A stretch of 23,406 nt of DNA from Rodentolepis nana (Eukaryota; Platyhelminthes; Cestoda; Cyclophyllidea; Hymenolepididae), in contig UZAE01000438.1 of assembly GCA_900617975.1 (NCBI GenBank), positions 1-23,406 of the forward strand. The letters run 5' to 3'. The stretch's first letter is position 1. The number at the start of each line of letters is the position of its first letter. Below, piece by piece: positions 1-8,889 of this stretch. The position numbers were made by a program, and so were the translations under genes. The notes below the pieces were generated by a model, which saw only the letters and a list, made by a program, of their open reading frames with translations, had not been told where the DNA came from and did not search any database.

Positions 1-430
1 AAAACGCAGTCAACTCTACTTGACTAACTTACACCTGGAAGTTTTATCAAAACCTCATTAATTTGGTCACATCGCCTGAACATCAATGTTCCACTCTCCT
101 GCACTGCACTGTCTATCAGACAACCTGATTCAATCAATCGATTTAGATTTGTATTCATATTCTTAACCACAAACACATAATCGATAATTGTCACATATAT
201 ATAAATATCTAGAATTGTTCTGCAATGCACACATCACAAAAAAGGTCTTTTGTCAATTTGCAAGCTTTGTATAAGGTTTCAAATTTTTTGAATATAAAAA
301 GACCTCAAAATTTTAGAGCAAGCCCTAGTTTGCTCACAAAATTAATTAACATTCATAAAATTTAGTTCAATTAATTTCGATATTTCGAGTAAAGCATAAA
401 TTTACATTTTGAAGGCCTTATTCTTATTGA
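1..430. repeat. Upstream flank of unit 1, duplicated at 22319-22740 and 17478-17830
   Basis: This stretch carries no gene. It aligns almost base for base with 22319-22740, the flank of unit 4, starting from the shared text aaacgcagtcaactctactt. It also aligns with 17478-17830, the flank of unit 3, where roughly 70 bp are missing after the start. The first base of the window therefore falls inside a duplicated block, and the array probably continues to the left. The small minus-strand ORF here has no homology support. Confidence 0.8.
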
Positions 431-454
431 TCCTATTGTACACATTTGAGGTGT

Positions 455-490
455 TTGATTGGATAAACCTACGCATATATTAAAATGCGC
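455..490 (+). promoter_or_regulatory. Putative core promoter of unit 1 (inverted CCAAT plus TATA-like)
   Basis: An ATTGG (inverted CCAAT) at 458-462 is followed about 13 bp later by an AT-rich atatattaaaa at 475-485. The same pair occurs before unit 3 (17883-17887 and 17901-17906) and unit 4 (22781-22785 and 22801-22806) at matching spacing, some 40 bp upstream of each start codon. Conservation could simply reflect recent duplication, and no transcript evidence is available. Unit 2 has a different upstream sequence, with only a weak tacatatag at 10700. Confidence 0.3.
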
Positions 491-520
491 CAAGTTGGCA
501 ACATGGTTAAAGACAAATGA
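485..520 (+). other. Upstream ORF overlapping the unit 1 start codon
   Basis: A 12-codon ORF (11 residues plus stop) starts at ATG 485 and ends in TGA 518-520. That stop overlaps the unit 1 ATG (517-519) as ATGA. Unit 4 has a shorter uORF from the equivalent ATG, while in unit 3 the equivalent ATG (17912) is in frame with the main start. The downstream ATG is preferred as the gene start because it opens directly into a signal peptide in all four copies. Confidence 0.25.
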
Positions 521-2908
521 TTTTCTTTCTACTCATTTGTGCTCTGCTGCAATCTAGAGGCTGCTCTGGAAAGGAGAGTTCACATTTGCCTGATTGGATT
601 TGTTCAAGGATTGTGACGACACCATCTGGTAGATCGGAACCAATTATTATCAAAAAGGATTCGTCAAATATATGCAAATGAAATTTGTTTAAACCCACTG
701 TCACTTCTTACTTGCAGACTATTTTTGTCACTGAATATGGAATACCCTCCACCCTGATTATCGATGAGGGCGCCTGTACTTTGAATGGTTTAGAAATTGG
801 AAAACCATGTTCTATCAAAAATGGTAAAAAACATTTCTCTGTGCTTGAATAATTAATCTGAAATCTCTAAAAGGTTTCTACAATATTACAATTGATGACG
901 TTCAAAAAAATGATCAAATACAATATTTTGGAAAAAATTTCATATGTGTTGTCAATATTGTTCCACAGTGTAAATTCGAATTTGTTGAAGAAGGTTAGAT
1001 AAGCAGAAATGTAATAGTTTATTAAATTAAAACTAATATTTGTTGCATTATAGGGCACCTGATGCCCCAAGCCTCGTTTCCGTTTCTTAGATTTCAAGGT
1101 GGAATGAATTCTGTCTCAATAAGGTTTTCTCAAAAGGGACCATCTAACGGCATAAAAGTTTGTGCTCATTTTGCAATAATATTTAAATTGATTTTCTTTA
1201 ATTTTTCCATTGCAAATATCCAAACAGATAAATTAGATTTTAATAAATCAATTTATTTATAACAAATAGAAGGCGTTTTGATGGTTATCATTAGCCCTTC
1301 ACAGGGGGGAAGGAACATCAAAGAGAATAATAGTCGAGAGGAGGGGAACTGATAGACGAAGGTTGAAAATTTGGGAAAAATGTGATGTTGTACTGTGAAA
1401 ATGGTCGAATATGTCATTAGTTAGTTAGAAGTCAACTGTCGGTCAATAGACTTTTTTGCCGTATGAGTAAACGTTACTCAGTATGTACCACGTAGAGGTA
1501 AGTCTATCGCACATCTCATTTTAATAAATTAATAGGGTTTTCGGCAGTTAATAGTTATTGGATGTGGAGAAATCGCTTCACTTCTTCTTTTACAGACCGT
1601 TTTGTTGAAGAACAGGGCTGATGTCTGCGTGTGGTTTGGAGAGAATGTCAATAAGACAGCAAGCAAGGACAATTGTAGTAGGTCATTTTGAATAGCTCTG
1701 TTTGCGCAGTTCTACTGACTTGGTTCGGCATTTTTTATTGTAGAGGATCTCGTTAAAAATGCCGAAAAAGATCAGCTGGATTACACATTTGATTATCAAC
1801 GAACTAAAGATGATGATACCTTAACAACATTTACTATCGAAAACAGTGATTCAGTTGTGTCAGTTACTGTCGATTGGGAGAAAGAAGGTCGGTCAATCAT
1901 GGAATGCAAATTATTTTTTTCATGATTTTATTTGGCATACTAAGAAAACCTCTTCTCTTTAGGCTTGTCGCCTGACATGATTGCATGCAACAGTTTGTTT
2001 CAGATTCCCTAAAATGAATTTTATCTTTTAAAATTCTAATGGACCATATATCTAAAATTTTGAACAAATTATTCAAACTCAAACTCAGTTTAATATCTTT
2101 ATGTTCATCGCAAATTCATGATTTTTAGTGACGCTGACAACAACAAGCTGTGGTGAGTTGACAATTAAATTCATCCGAGATTTGGCTTGTATTCTATCAT
2201 GAATTTTATCTTTTGAAAATCAAACAGAATTAATTTCTAATATTTAACGAAATTGTACATGTTCAAACTTAGTTAAACAAATTTATGTTCATCACAAATT
2301 CTATCATTTTTAGTGACGATGACAACAACAAGCAGTGGTGAGTTGACAATCGAATTCATTTTTTCTACCGTCTTGTAAACCATCCGAGAATAGTCAGATC
2401 CCTCAGTGGCAGATAAAAAATATTACAAATTAATGAATATTTGCTAACCTTTTAAAATTCATAATGTAAAACCATTAATTTTATTAATGGTTTGTTGTTA
2501 AGAATATTGTTAGTAAATTTAGGTACTTTATAACAAATGGACCAATTTTTCTAATTTTGACTGAGCACTTCACTACCATTGCGACTGTTTCGCTTAGTCA
2601 ACTAATAAATATTAAGTGCAAGGTTAAGGCTGAAATTCTGAAAAAAAATAGATTTGTATTGTTATTATTTTGCTCATTTCAAAATACAGGTTGTACAATC
2701 GGCACCATTATGTCAAGCAAGTTATTCGTTTTAAGTATAGGCAACTGCAAACATTTTGGAGTTCTCTATCTTCTCAAATTGAATTTTTTGTTTTGTTTAA
2801 TTTAGTTCTTTTTGGAATTGCTCAATGGATATTCAAGTGATTGCTGACATTCTGAAAAAAACTTTGAATCATTTTTCACTTATGAAAACTCATTTATTGT
2901 ACACTTAA
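517..2908 (+). CDS. Unit 1: eleven-exon Cys-rich secreted protein, unknown family
   Basis: Exons inferred by comparison with units 2-4: 517-669, 718-823, 874-993, 1054-1157, 1596-1677, 1744-1887, 1963-1992, 2129-2152, 2314-2337, 2690-2720, 2806-2908. The joined frame is open for 306 residues. Residues 1-16 (MIFFLLICALLQSRGC) look like a signal peptide. Conserved Cys lie in ICSR, GAC, KPC, FICVV, PQCKF, DVCVW, DNC and IAC. NxS/T sites include YNIT and VNKT. Exons 8 and 9 encode near-identical Thr-rich peptides (TLTTTS, TMTTTS), probably a stalk. All donors are GT except the first, where ATATGC follows residue 51. If that site is not spliced, translation stops at TGA 679-681, giving a 54-residue secreted peptide. 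Function unknown: exon 3 (YNITIDDV ... FICVV) faintly recalls an Ig F strand, which is only a guess. Confidence 0.6.
670..717 (+). other. Unit 1 intron 1 with AT in place of the GT donor
   Basis: Exon 1 of intact unit 2 is 153 nt and ends in phase 0 before GTAAAA. The homologous 153-nt point in unit 1 is followed by ATATGC. The acceptor ttacttgcag is normal, and exon 2 opens in phase 0 from 718. There is no GT near the expected point. The equivalent sites read ATACGC in unit 3 and GCACGC in unit 4. Confidence 0.6.
1252..1531. mobile_element. About 280-bp insertion in unit 1 intron 4
   Basis: The intron aligns with unit 3 on both sides, but unit 3 passes directly from taataaatcaa to the cggcagtt segment. 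Unit 1 instead holds about 280 extra bases, flanked by ttttaataaatcaa and ttttaataaattaa, which resemble an imperfect 14-bp target duplication. Inside, ATAGACTT (1446-1453) pairs with AAGTCTAT (1500-1507), enclosing GAGTAA/TTACTC (1465-1470, 1474-1479). No ORF is present. It could be a small non-autonomous element, or ancestral sequence deleted from unit 3 by recombination between the short repeats. Confidence 0.4.
2014..2360 (+). repeat. Tandem duplication of a 24-nt exon with its flanking intron
   Basis: Two copies of a roughly 185-bp segment (2014-2198 and 2199-2360 onward) each run from atgaattttatc through ttttag and a 24-nt phase-1 exon to ggtgagttgacaat. Unit 3 has only one copy (exon 19360-19383). 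Both duplicated exons keep acceptor, donor and phase, so the copy adds eight residues of Thr-rich sequence without breaking the frame. Confidence 0.75.
2469..2493. other. 11-bp perfect hairpin in unit 1 intron 9
   Basis: AAACCATTAAT (2469-2479) pairs perfectly with ATTAATGGTTT (2483-2493) around a 3-base loop. The equivalent position in unit 3 (19528-19552) has a different sequence that still forms a stem. It lies in the intron before the penultimate exon. Confidence 0.5.
2721..2805 (+). other. Unit 1 terminal intron that encodes hydrophobic sequence if retained
   Basis: The intron runs from GTTATT to atttag and is 85 bp long. Splicing gives a hydrophilic end containing MDIQVIADILKK. Retention gives a hydrophobic, Phe/Leu-rich tail that ends at the TAG of the acceptor itself (2803-2805). 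The conserved last exon shared with unit 2 (MDSQIITVVKK) supports the spliced form as a real product. Confidence 0.45.
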
Positions 2909-3104
2909 ACTTAAGTTAAATACTTAATATAAGCTTAAAACAATTTCAAACTAAATATGACAACATTGACAAGTGTGAATTATTTGTTACCGTTTGTGAT
3001 GAAAATTCATTTGAATTTGATATGATTTTCAGAAATTGAGTTGCACATTTCGTCTTACTAGTTGATAGAGGCTGCGGCGAAAAAGTCTATTACCTGGCAG
3101 TTGA
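2909..3104. other. 3' flank of unit 1, nothing recognised
   Basis: AT-rich sequence with no credible ORF, RNA gene or clear AATAAA signal. It separates the stop codon of unit 1 from the minisatellite. Confidence 0.5.
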
Positions 3105-3306
3105 CTTCAAACTACCATGACCCCACTGTATGTCATATTCGACTAATTTCACTTCAAACTACCATCACCCCACTGTATGTCATATTCGAAACTTCAAACT
3201 ACCATCACCCCACTGTATGTCATATTCGACATCCTTCAAACTACCATCACCCCACTGTATGTCATATTCGACCTCCCCCACTGTATGTCATATTCGACTA
3301 ATTTCA
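3105..3306. repeat. Minisatellite, four full copies and one partial, about 40-bp period
   Basis: The core cttcaaactaccatcacccc followed by actgtatgtcatattcga recurs from 3105, 3152, 3192 and 3234. A truncated fifth copy at 3276 lacks the first part. Copies are nearly identical except for the spacer. The first and last copies share the spacer ctaatttca, while the inner ones have short spacers. The two + strand ORFs and the minus ORF here are by-products of the repeat and show no other sign of coding. Confidence 0.95.
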
Positions 3307-4382
3307 CAGTACTCATCCCACCTTTTGAGAGGTGACTACTTGAGATGACTTTCTCATTGTTGGAATTATAGCCAGCCAAATTCAACAAGTGGCTCATTTG
3401 ATGTTGAATGGCTGCCGACTGACGCAGTAAAAAGCTGCCCATTGTTACGATAGTATTTAAGTGGCGCGATAACATGTTTCGTTAAATCTAAAAAGTTTGA
3501 ACTCCACTGGCAACAGCAGTAATGACCTAACATCTATTCGACGGTAAATAATTTGTACAAGTGGTGTAGTGGCTGGCTTTTTGAACATTTGAACTTTGAT
3601 AGTCATATCACTGTCACTATTCGTTGTTAAAATGTGAAAATATGAGCGATTAAATACTTGAAAGCTTGAAAGTGTGGTAAATGAATAATTTCACATAATC
3701 AAATAGTTACCATACTACTCTTAAAACTAACAATAAATAGAGCTTGATTAACAATTTGTTCCTTCATACGGTTTCAATGCCAAAATGATTGAAGAATAAC
3801 TCACAAATATCCTTCCATCAAAAGCAGTAATTGAGATTTGACTCCTACTTTATTTCAATAAATTTTGAGTAGCGTCTGATGCACCCTGCGATTCTAAAGC
3901 ATGTTACCTAAATCCAATTATTGCACCTACATCTTGTGTAAGAAAAATCGATAAACCAACCAATATTTCAAATTGATCATTCAGCACAGAGTAACAATGG
4001 TAGGAACCTTCTATACTTAAAAATACGCTAACATTGAAGTTCAAAATGTAAAATCAAGAAACGGCAAACTTTGCCCATTAAAATAACAACAACTTCATGA
4101 ATTCGTCCCTATTCCATTGACTACTCTTCAGTTGTAAATGCAAGATTTACTTATTTATTACTTGCTATGCTACTACAACGCAAAATATGTTTAAATTAAA
4201 GTTTAAAGGCAAAATTAAGATACAGATGACTTTGTTTACTAAATTGCCAACAACTTGATGAGTTACAATATTTCACACGATTTTCAATAGAAAATACTGG
4301 TTATATTGATTGCGCTATCAATAACTTTACTGCTATAATGTTACAAATATATGCAAATGGCCAGCTATGAACTTCGTAGTTG
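3307..4382. other. Non-coding stretch with a weak dispersed repeat
   Basis: No gene is seen. Bases 3331-3420 resemble 14655-14745; both contain tttgagag early and aattcaacaagt later in the same order, which marks an old dispersed repeat. The remainder is AT-rich with no recognisable feature. A tRNA-like A-box phrase near 3560 has no matching B box. Confidence 0.45.
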
Positions 4383-5183
4383 CTAATAAAGAAATTCTCG
4401 ATTTGGAATCAGAAACTCACTGTACTTTCCAAATTCCACTTTCACGAGCTCACATGCTTGAGTCGTGCAGTAGGGAAGACTGATGTCTGTCTCATCGTCA
4501 CTCTCATTCTTCGACTGAGTGGAAATGGCTTCCCCTGCAGACCAATTATTCCCATTTGTTCTATCAAGTCACGATTTTCGAAAATGCATCTACTTTTGCT
4601 ACAATTCGATTTTGACATATGAGCTTTGCTTAGCTCATGCTAATATTCGAAATCGATTTTTCTAATATGTCTAGATGTTTCATCAAAATTATTCTCCTCA
4701 ATTCTTTCAGCTCTCTTTCTCCCTCTCACACTTCCATTGCCTCCTCTCAGGTCCAAAGTTATACTACTGAAACACCTCATTGAACATGGAAAGTATCAAT
4801 TCTGATGAATTATGATGGAGATATGAATATGTGGTTGCCAGCACCAGAATGTCTTGGCGGCCCAATGGACCAATAAGATGCTAGAATACATACGTATGTA
4901 TATTTCAACACAGTTGACTTTTCAGCTAATCAGATTTTAGTGTTTTTTCAGGCTATGGAACATTTTTCTAATTATTCGTAATGTTGGTCATGAGTATAAC
5001 TTCAATAATCAATGTAGTGCTTGTACCATTGCAACTCCAATGCTATTTTTGTGTCTTACCTTGTATAAACAACTGTCTTTGGCCATTTCCATGTTTCCAC
5101 TTTGATTTCGTAAACCCCAAGTAGTCTACCATGAAGATGTCATCAACCTGGGTCCTTGGACCAATGAAATATTTTAATTTCTT
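4383..5183 (-). CDS. Possible two-exon minus-strand coding fragment, unknown
   Basis: Reading the minus strand, an exon may run 5183-5060. It sits behind the acceptor ttttttccttag, stays open for 41 codons and contains FTKSKWKHGNG. It ends at a strong donor (CAAG then GTAAGA) in phase 1. A second open stretch, 4534-4383, follows the acceptor ggtctgcag in the matching phase and ends in TAG. It is acidic (SKNESDDETDISLPYC) and about 49 residues long. Phase agreement is the only support. No start codon, family match or further exons were found. The first exon lies inside the diverged duplication at 5060-6125, so this may equally be transposon debris. Confidence 0.2.
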
Positions 5184-6125
5184 CTAAGGAAAAAATTTAC
5201 TTTACCTTTTTTGAAGACGATGGAAACATTTGCTGTGACATAATGACTGCTACCTTCCACGCGCGTATTCCCTAATGAACCCCTATCGTCCAATGATAGG
5301 GATTCATTGTTCACATTTTTCCATCGTCTTTTAAGTACTATTCCCCTTTGTCCATTGCATTTACATTGATAATTGGGCAGGCATTTTATGCACTACCGTT
5401 TAATTCCTAAAAAATGTTCTGGAACATCAAGCAGTATTCTAGTTAGGAGAGGGAGATGATCATTGTGTCAAATTAACTCCATGATGGCTGAAATTTCATT
5501 CTCAGATTAACATCTTCCTACCGGTTTACGATTTTGTCTACTCTTACTGAATTCTTAAAAGTAGTAATACATGATTTAATGCAAGTCTGTGGTAATAAAA
5601 CTGTGAGAATTTCAGCAAACGAAAAAAATGTTCTAACCTCGATTGTTTTGTTTGTGAAAACCTCAGTGTTGGACAATTTCCATAATTTCGCTTAGATTTC
5701 GTGAATTTCGAGTTGATGATGTCGTCAGCCATGGTTTGTGGAAATAGATGTAATCATCTTTACTTCCTTGCTGCAAGGTGTGAAAGCATTTGCTGTGACA
5801 AAATGACTGCCATCAATCACGCATTTACGCCATTATGTCACCTGAATCCCATTTGCAAGAAATTTGCTGTCCTCATTTTTCATCTGCCTTTCTATTGCTC
5901 TTCTGCTTTGTCCACAGCACTTTCATTGTATTTATTTAACACAACAAGCAAGTCATCTTATGGAACGTCGTGTCTTTCCATAATGTGCTATCGAGCATCA
6001 AGCAGGATTTAAGTTGGTTGAACTGGAAGTAGAGAAGTTCTGAGGTACAAACTGGAACTGTTGGAGGCAGAAGTAATCTTTGTGTCAGGGTGACCCCATG
6101 GCACTACAACAATGATAGGAGTGCC
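5060..6125. repeat. Diverged direct repeat, copies near 5060-5490 and 5640-6125
   Basis: The two copies share landmarks in the same order: catttgctgtgaca then aatgactgc (5228 and 5788), ctttgtcca then gca then ttacattg or ttcattg (5347 and 5907), catcaagcag (5426 and 5997), and ttgtgtca with ccatg(a/g)(t/g)gg near the right end. Identity is patchy and the second copy is somewhat longer. On the minus strand both can encode a short CHSKCFH-containing peptide, but neither copy keeps a long frame. Confidence 0.6.
5274..5308. other. 14-bp hairpin with one mismatch
   Basis: AATGAACCCCTATC (5274-5287) pairs with GATAGGGATTCATT (5295-5308) around a 7-base loop, with a single C/A mismatch. The second copy of the surrounding repeat does not preserve the stem. 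No gene depends on it as far as can be seen. Confidence 0.5.
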
Positions 6126-6718
6126 ACTTGATTGGATAGTCAACTATGACTAAGAATGCAGAATTAGCCTTTTATACACGAAAGTAGATTTTTGCAGTTG
6201 TGATTTCTTCAAGATAAACTACCAAAAATAATCAATGATGGCCTGAAGGAGGAGCGTGGGGGTGACAGAGGATGACACTTTTAAGCTGTAATCAAGTGCG
6301 TGTCGGATAACAGTGTCGTTGTTGAACTAAAAATCTCATGCCCAGACAGACAGACTCAAGGATACGATCCTTTTAATTGTTTGCCGCAAATACATCCTAA
6401 ATTTTCAGAAAAATCATACCTATGTTTCTCTCAATTCTTCGTTTCTAGCCCGACTCAAGTCGGGGATGTGTTATCATATTATTTCTATTGAACAGCTCAC
6501 TTTCTCTAGATCACTTCGTCTTCCAAACTACCATTTATCGAAATTGGGAATGGTTGAGGATTGATTCTACAAAATGCTTTCCATCAGAGTTGAAAAATCA
6601 AAATGAAGATAAATTTAAACGGGGTTACTTTGAGAATCTTAAGCACCTTGTCAAATAATTTTCCTAAACTTGGCACTCTACATTCATTTTAACCGAATCG
6701 CATAGTGATATCCATAAA
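6126..6718. other. Intergenic, nothing recognised
   Basis: The only ORF (a 63-codon + strand frame from 6300) has no signal peptide, repeats or homology within the window and is likely chance. The sequence lies between the diverged repeat and the retroelement fragment. Confidence 0.4.
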
Positions 6719-7337
6719 CTAACGTTTAAACGCTGCATTTTCTTCAAATGAAAATCGTCTTGTGATCATGTTCTCCATGTGATTCACTAATAATTGGGGA
6801 GTGCGACATTCATAGCAAAACGATTTGCGAATTGCTGCAAAATAGCCGCAAACAAATGATTTTTCGCTTTCGTTACATTTTTGCATGGCTTTGAAACATA
6901 AACACTCCGCTGTGTTTAGTCTTATCACATATAATCAATTCATTCGCAATTTTAATCATGTAAATGGAAATATTGCTATAAAGTTTGACTGGAAGGTCGT
7001 AGAAGCTGATGCGACTTACAATTTTTATGAATTTAGGTCCAGTGGCCCTCTTTAATTTCCATGATAGTTTGGTTGATATTGTAGGTATCAGGCATTTGGG
7101 ATTGATGGTAATACTAGCCCTGACTAGATTATAATCAGTTCCAGAATCGGTGAATATTTTGACGTTGTGTGGCCTCCGTGATGTTGCTTGAAAACGGTAG
7201 AAGGACAGGGATTGTTCTTGTTTCAGTGTAGAGAATGTATGCATCAGGATCCTCTCTGCGGCGAAAATAAGTTCTTTGTGGCTGCTGTTAAGCTGTGTTT
7301 CTAATCTATTTCTGTTTGTTTGCATTTGCATATTCAT
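6719..7337 (-). pseudogene. Decayed LTR-retrotransposon pol fragment (aspartic-protease-like, possibly BEL/Pao)
   Basis: The minus-strand frame from 7337 (154 aa) contains IFTDSGTDYN, residues 62-71 (DSGT encoded at 7148-7137). It is preceded by ILMHTFSTLKQ, which resembles the stretch leading into the DSGS active site of retroelement proteases. A second minus frame overlaps it, 6928-6719, with ENMITRRFSFEENAAF. This recalls the WxxE ... S-EE region that precedes reverse transcriptase in BEL/Pao elements. The two lie in different frames, implying a frameshift near 6880-6930. No LTRs, reverse transcriptase core or integrase were seen. The family call rests on remembered motif shape and is tentative. 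Confidence 0.4.
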
Positions 7338-7969
7338 GTATTAGTGCACGCTAAAAGCTTAGTCATAAGCAAAATGGTGAATCAGTTTAAACAAACGGAG
7401 GCTTCTGATTGGTCACTGGTTTTGATGTTAACCGCACGGCCGATCCCCTCAATAATGGTCTGAATGCATGAGATGGTGTGCCCCGCAATCTCAAAGCTTT
7501 GCAACGGCGATTTACTTGAATTTCAACTAGTCACAGCTTGCAAGTTTTAGCCAGTCAATGAAAAAGTGTATGAAATGACGACATGGAATTTTAAATGTCA
7601 AACAAATACCAATCATTGATGATTTTTAAAATGTATCCTATTGAACCCGGATACTTGAATCAAAACCTTTTAAATACGTTTGAAGGATCTCCTACTTTCT
7701 TTGGATAGAATTCAAAGAGCTAAAATCTCACCTAAAAAACCTTAATAATTTTATTTCAATTACTCTGTTGCACTAATGAATTTCTTATATGAAGTGTTAA
7801 TCACAATTTGGCATTGTCATTGAAGAGTGAATAGTTAAGTTGAATTGTAAGGTAAATGTGCGTTGAGATTCCAGTTAACTCATAGCCAACACCATTGTAG
7901 AAGTTGCTCCATAGATGAAATAAAGTGACAATGGAACGAAATGTGTTCCCTTGAGACTGTTGTTCAATT
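7338..7969. other. Non-coding, possibly 5' remains of the retroelement
   Basis: No supported gene. For a minus-strand element this would be the gag side, but no zinc knuckle (CX2CX4HX4C) or long frame is visible. The 60-codon minus frame at 7801-7983 has no distinguishing feature. Confidence 0.35.
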
Positions 7970-8340
7970 TCACCTGAAAGCAAATTCTACTGCTTTAATT
8001 TGATTTGTTGCCATTCCAAGCACCGTAATAAGGCATTCAAGATTATGGATGTTTGACGTGCATAAAGGATAAACACATAACGAACACAAGCACATGAATT
8101 GGGCATTTAATACGAATGGCACGTTCACACGAAGCTGGCCCAAGCCCTGTTCTCTATTGTTATGGTGATTGATCAGTTCCCCCAACCATTCAAAACCGAA
8201 GGTCGGACTCATTGACATCGCATCCACCGAAGGGCAACGCAGAACTCTTTTGCGCAATTTCGAAAAGGAAACAAGAATCACTATCCGGCATGGAGGAGCA
8301 ATTTCGTCATGGTGAGATTGCCTTTAAGTTACTTTGCCAG
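7970..8340. repeat. Dispersed repeat, copy 1 (partner at 13700-14000)
   Basis: Bases 8229-8340 align with 13846-13960 in the same orientation. Shared pieces include cttttg(c/a)gcaatttcg, ggaaac or cgaaat, (g/t)acatg-like text and cgtcatgg(t/g)gag. Weaker similarity extends left around 8100-8150. The minus ORF at 8281-7970 (103 aa) and the minus ORF at 14084-13797 share SF(S/P)KLxKRxLR. This follows from the DNA similarity, and I do not count it as evidence of a gene. Confidence 0.55.
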
Positions 8341-8889
8341 AGATACCTATTCATAATCGATTTTTAATTAAAGACCAAGAATTAACCGGTAATACTTTGA
8401 TACATTTATTGATATTTTGGCGTGCATGGAGGCTCTCAAGTATCTCGTCTTCATGAATTAAAGAAAGAATTCTGAGCATTTTGAGCAGCTTGGAGACACC
8501 AATTTGATAGCCTTGAATACATAAGCTGCTTTGAAAGCTCCTTTGCCAAGTTCTAAGGCAATGTCACTTTAAAATGGATTATATCTGCATTGTCTCTAGG
8601 TCGGTTGGAATCGATAACTGATCAATATATTGGCACAGGTAAATTATAACAATGCAACCGGGAAAATTATTTCTCAAAATTAAGATTTTTTTTTAATCCA
8701 AGAACAACCCATACTGCACTCTTGCATATTTTGCAGTGACAATTAGGAACTTTGAATCCGTAATTCCAAGCAATTAATGCCTCACAGCTTAAAATAAAAA
8801 TAATAATAAAATAAAATAAAAATTTTTCATTCGACAAAACAGAGATGATAAAGAAATAATTTGGAGCCAATCAATTGTTTCCTTTTTAT
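8341..8889. other. Intergenic, nothing recognised
   Basis: AT-rich; contains an A-rich imperfect repeat (aaataaaataa type) near 8790-8822. The minus ORF 8870-8667 is low complexity (Phe/Ile-rich) and not supported. Confidence 0.4.

Noticed and set aside
507..704. Antisense ORF opposite exon 1, also open opposite exon 1 of units 2, 3 and 4
   Set aside because: It looks conserved (SDLPDGVVTILEQI in units 1 and 4), but the copies are recent duplicates. The sense strand carries the signal peptide, correct splice phase and continuation into further exons. The antisense frame leads nowhere.
3062..3475. Three ORFs over the minisatellite
   Set aside because: Periodic translation of a 40-bp repeat in several frames; no coding signal outside the repeat.
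3555..3625. tRNA-like phrase tggtgtagtggctggc
   Set aside because: No B box (GGTTCGAATCC type) and no cloverleaf could be formed downstream.
4380..4622. 80-aa + strand ORF
   Set aside because: Lies opposite a better-looking acidic minus-strand frame and has no homology or domain features.
5040..5190. FLYWCH zinc-finger domain on the minus strand (FTKSK ... GNG)
   Set aside because: Two extra residues before the Gly, and no WxC ... C or H partner was found. Not enough to claim the domain.
5701..6012. 103-aa + strand Cys-rich ORF
   Set aside because: The corresponding + frame is not open in the first copy of the repeat at 5140-5480, so it is probably chance.
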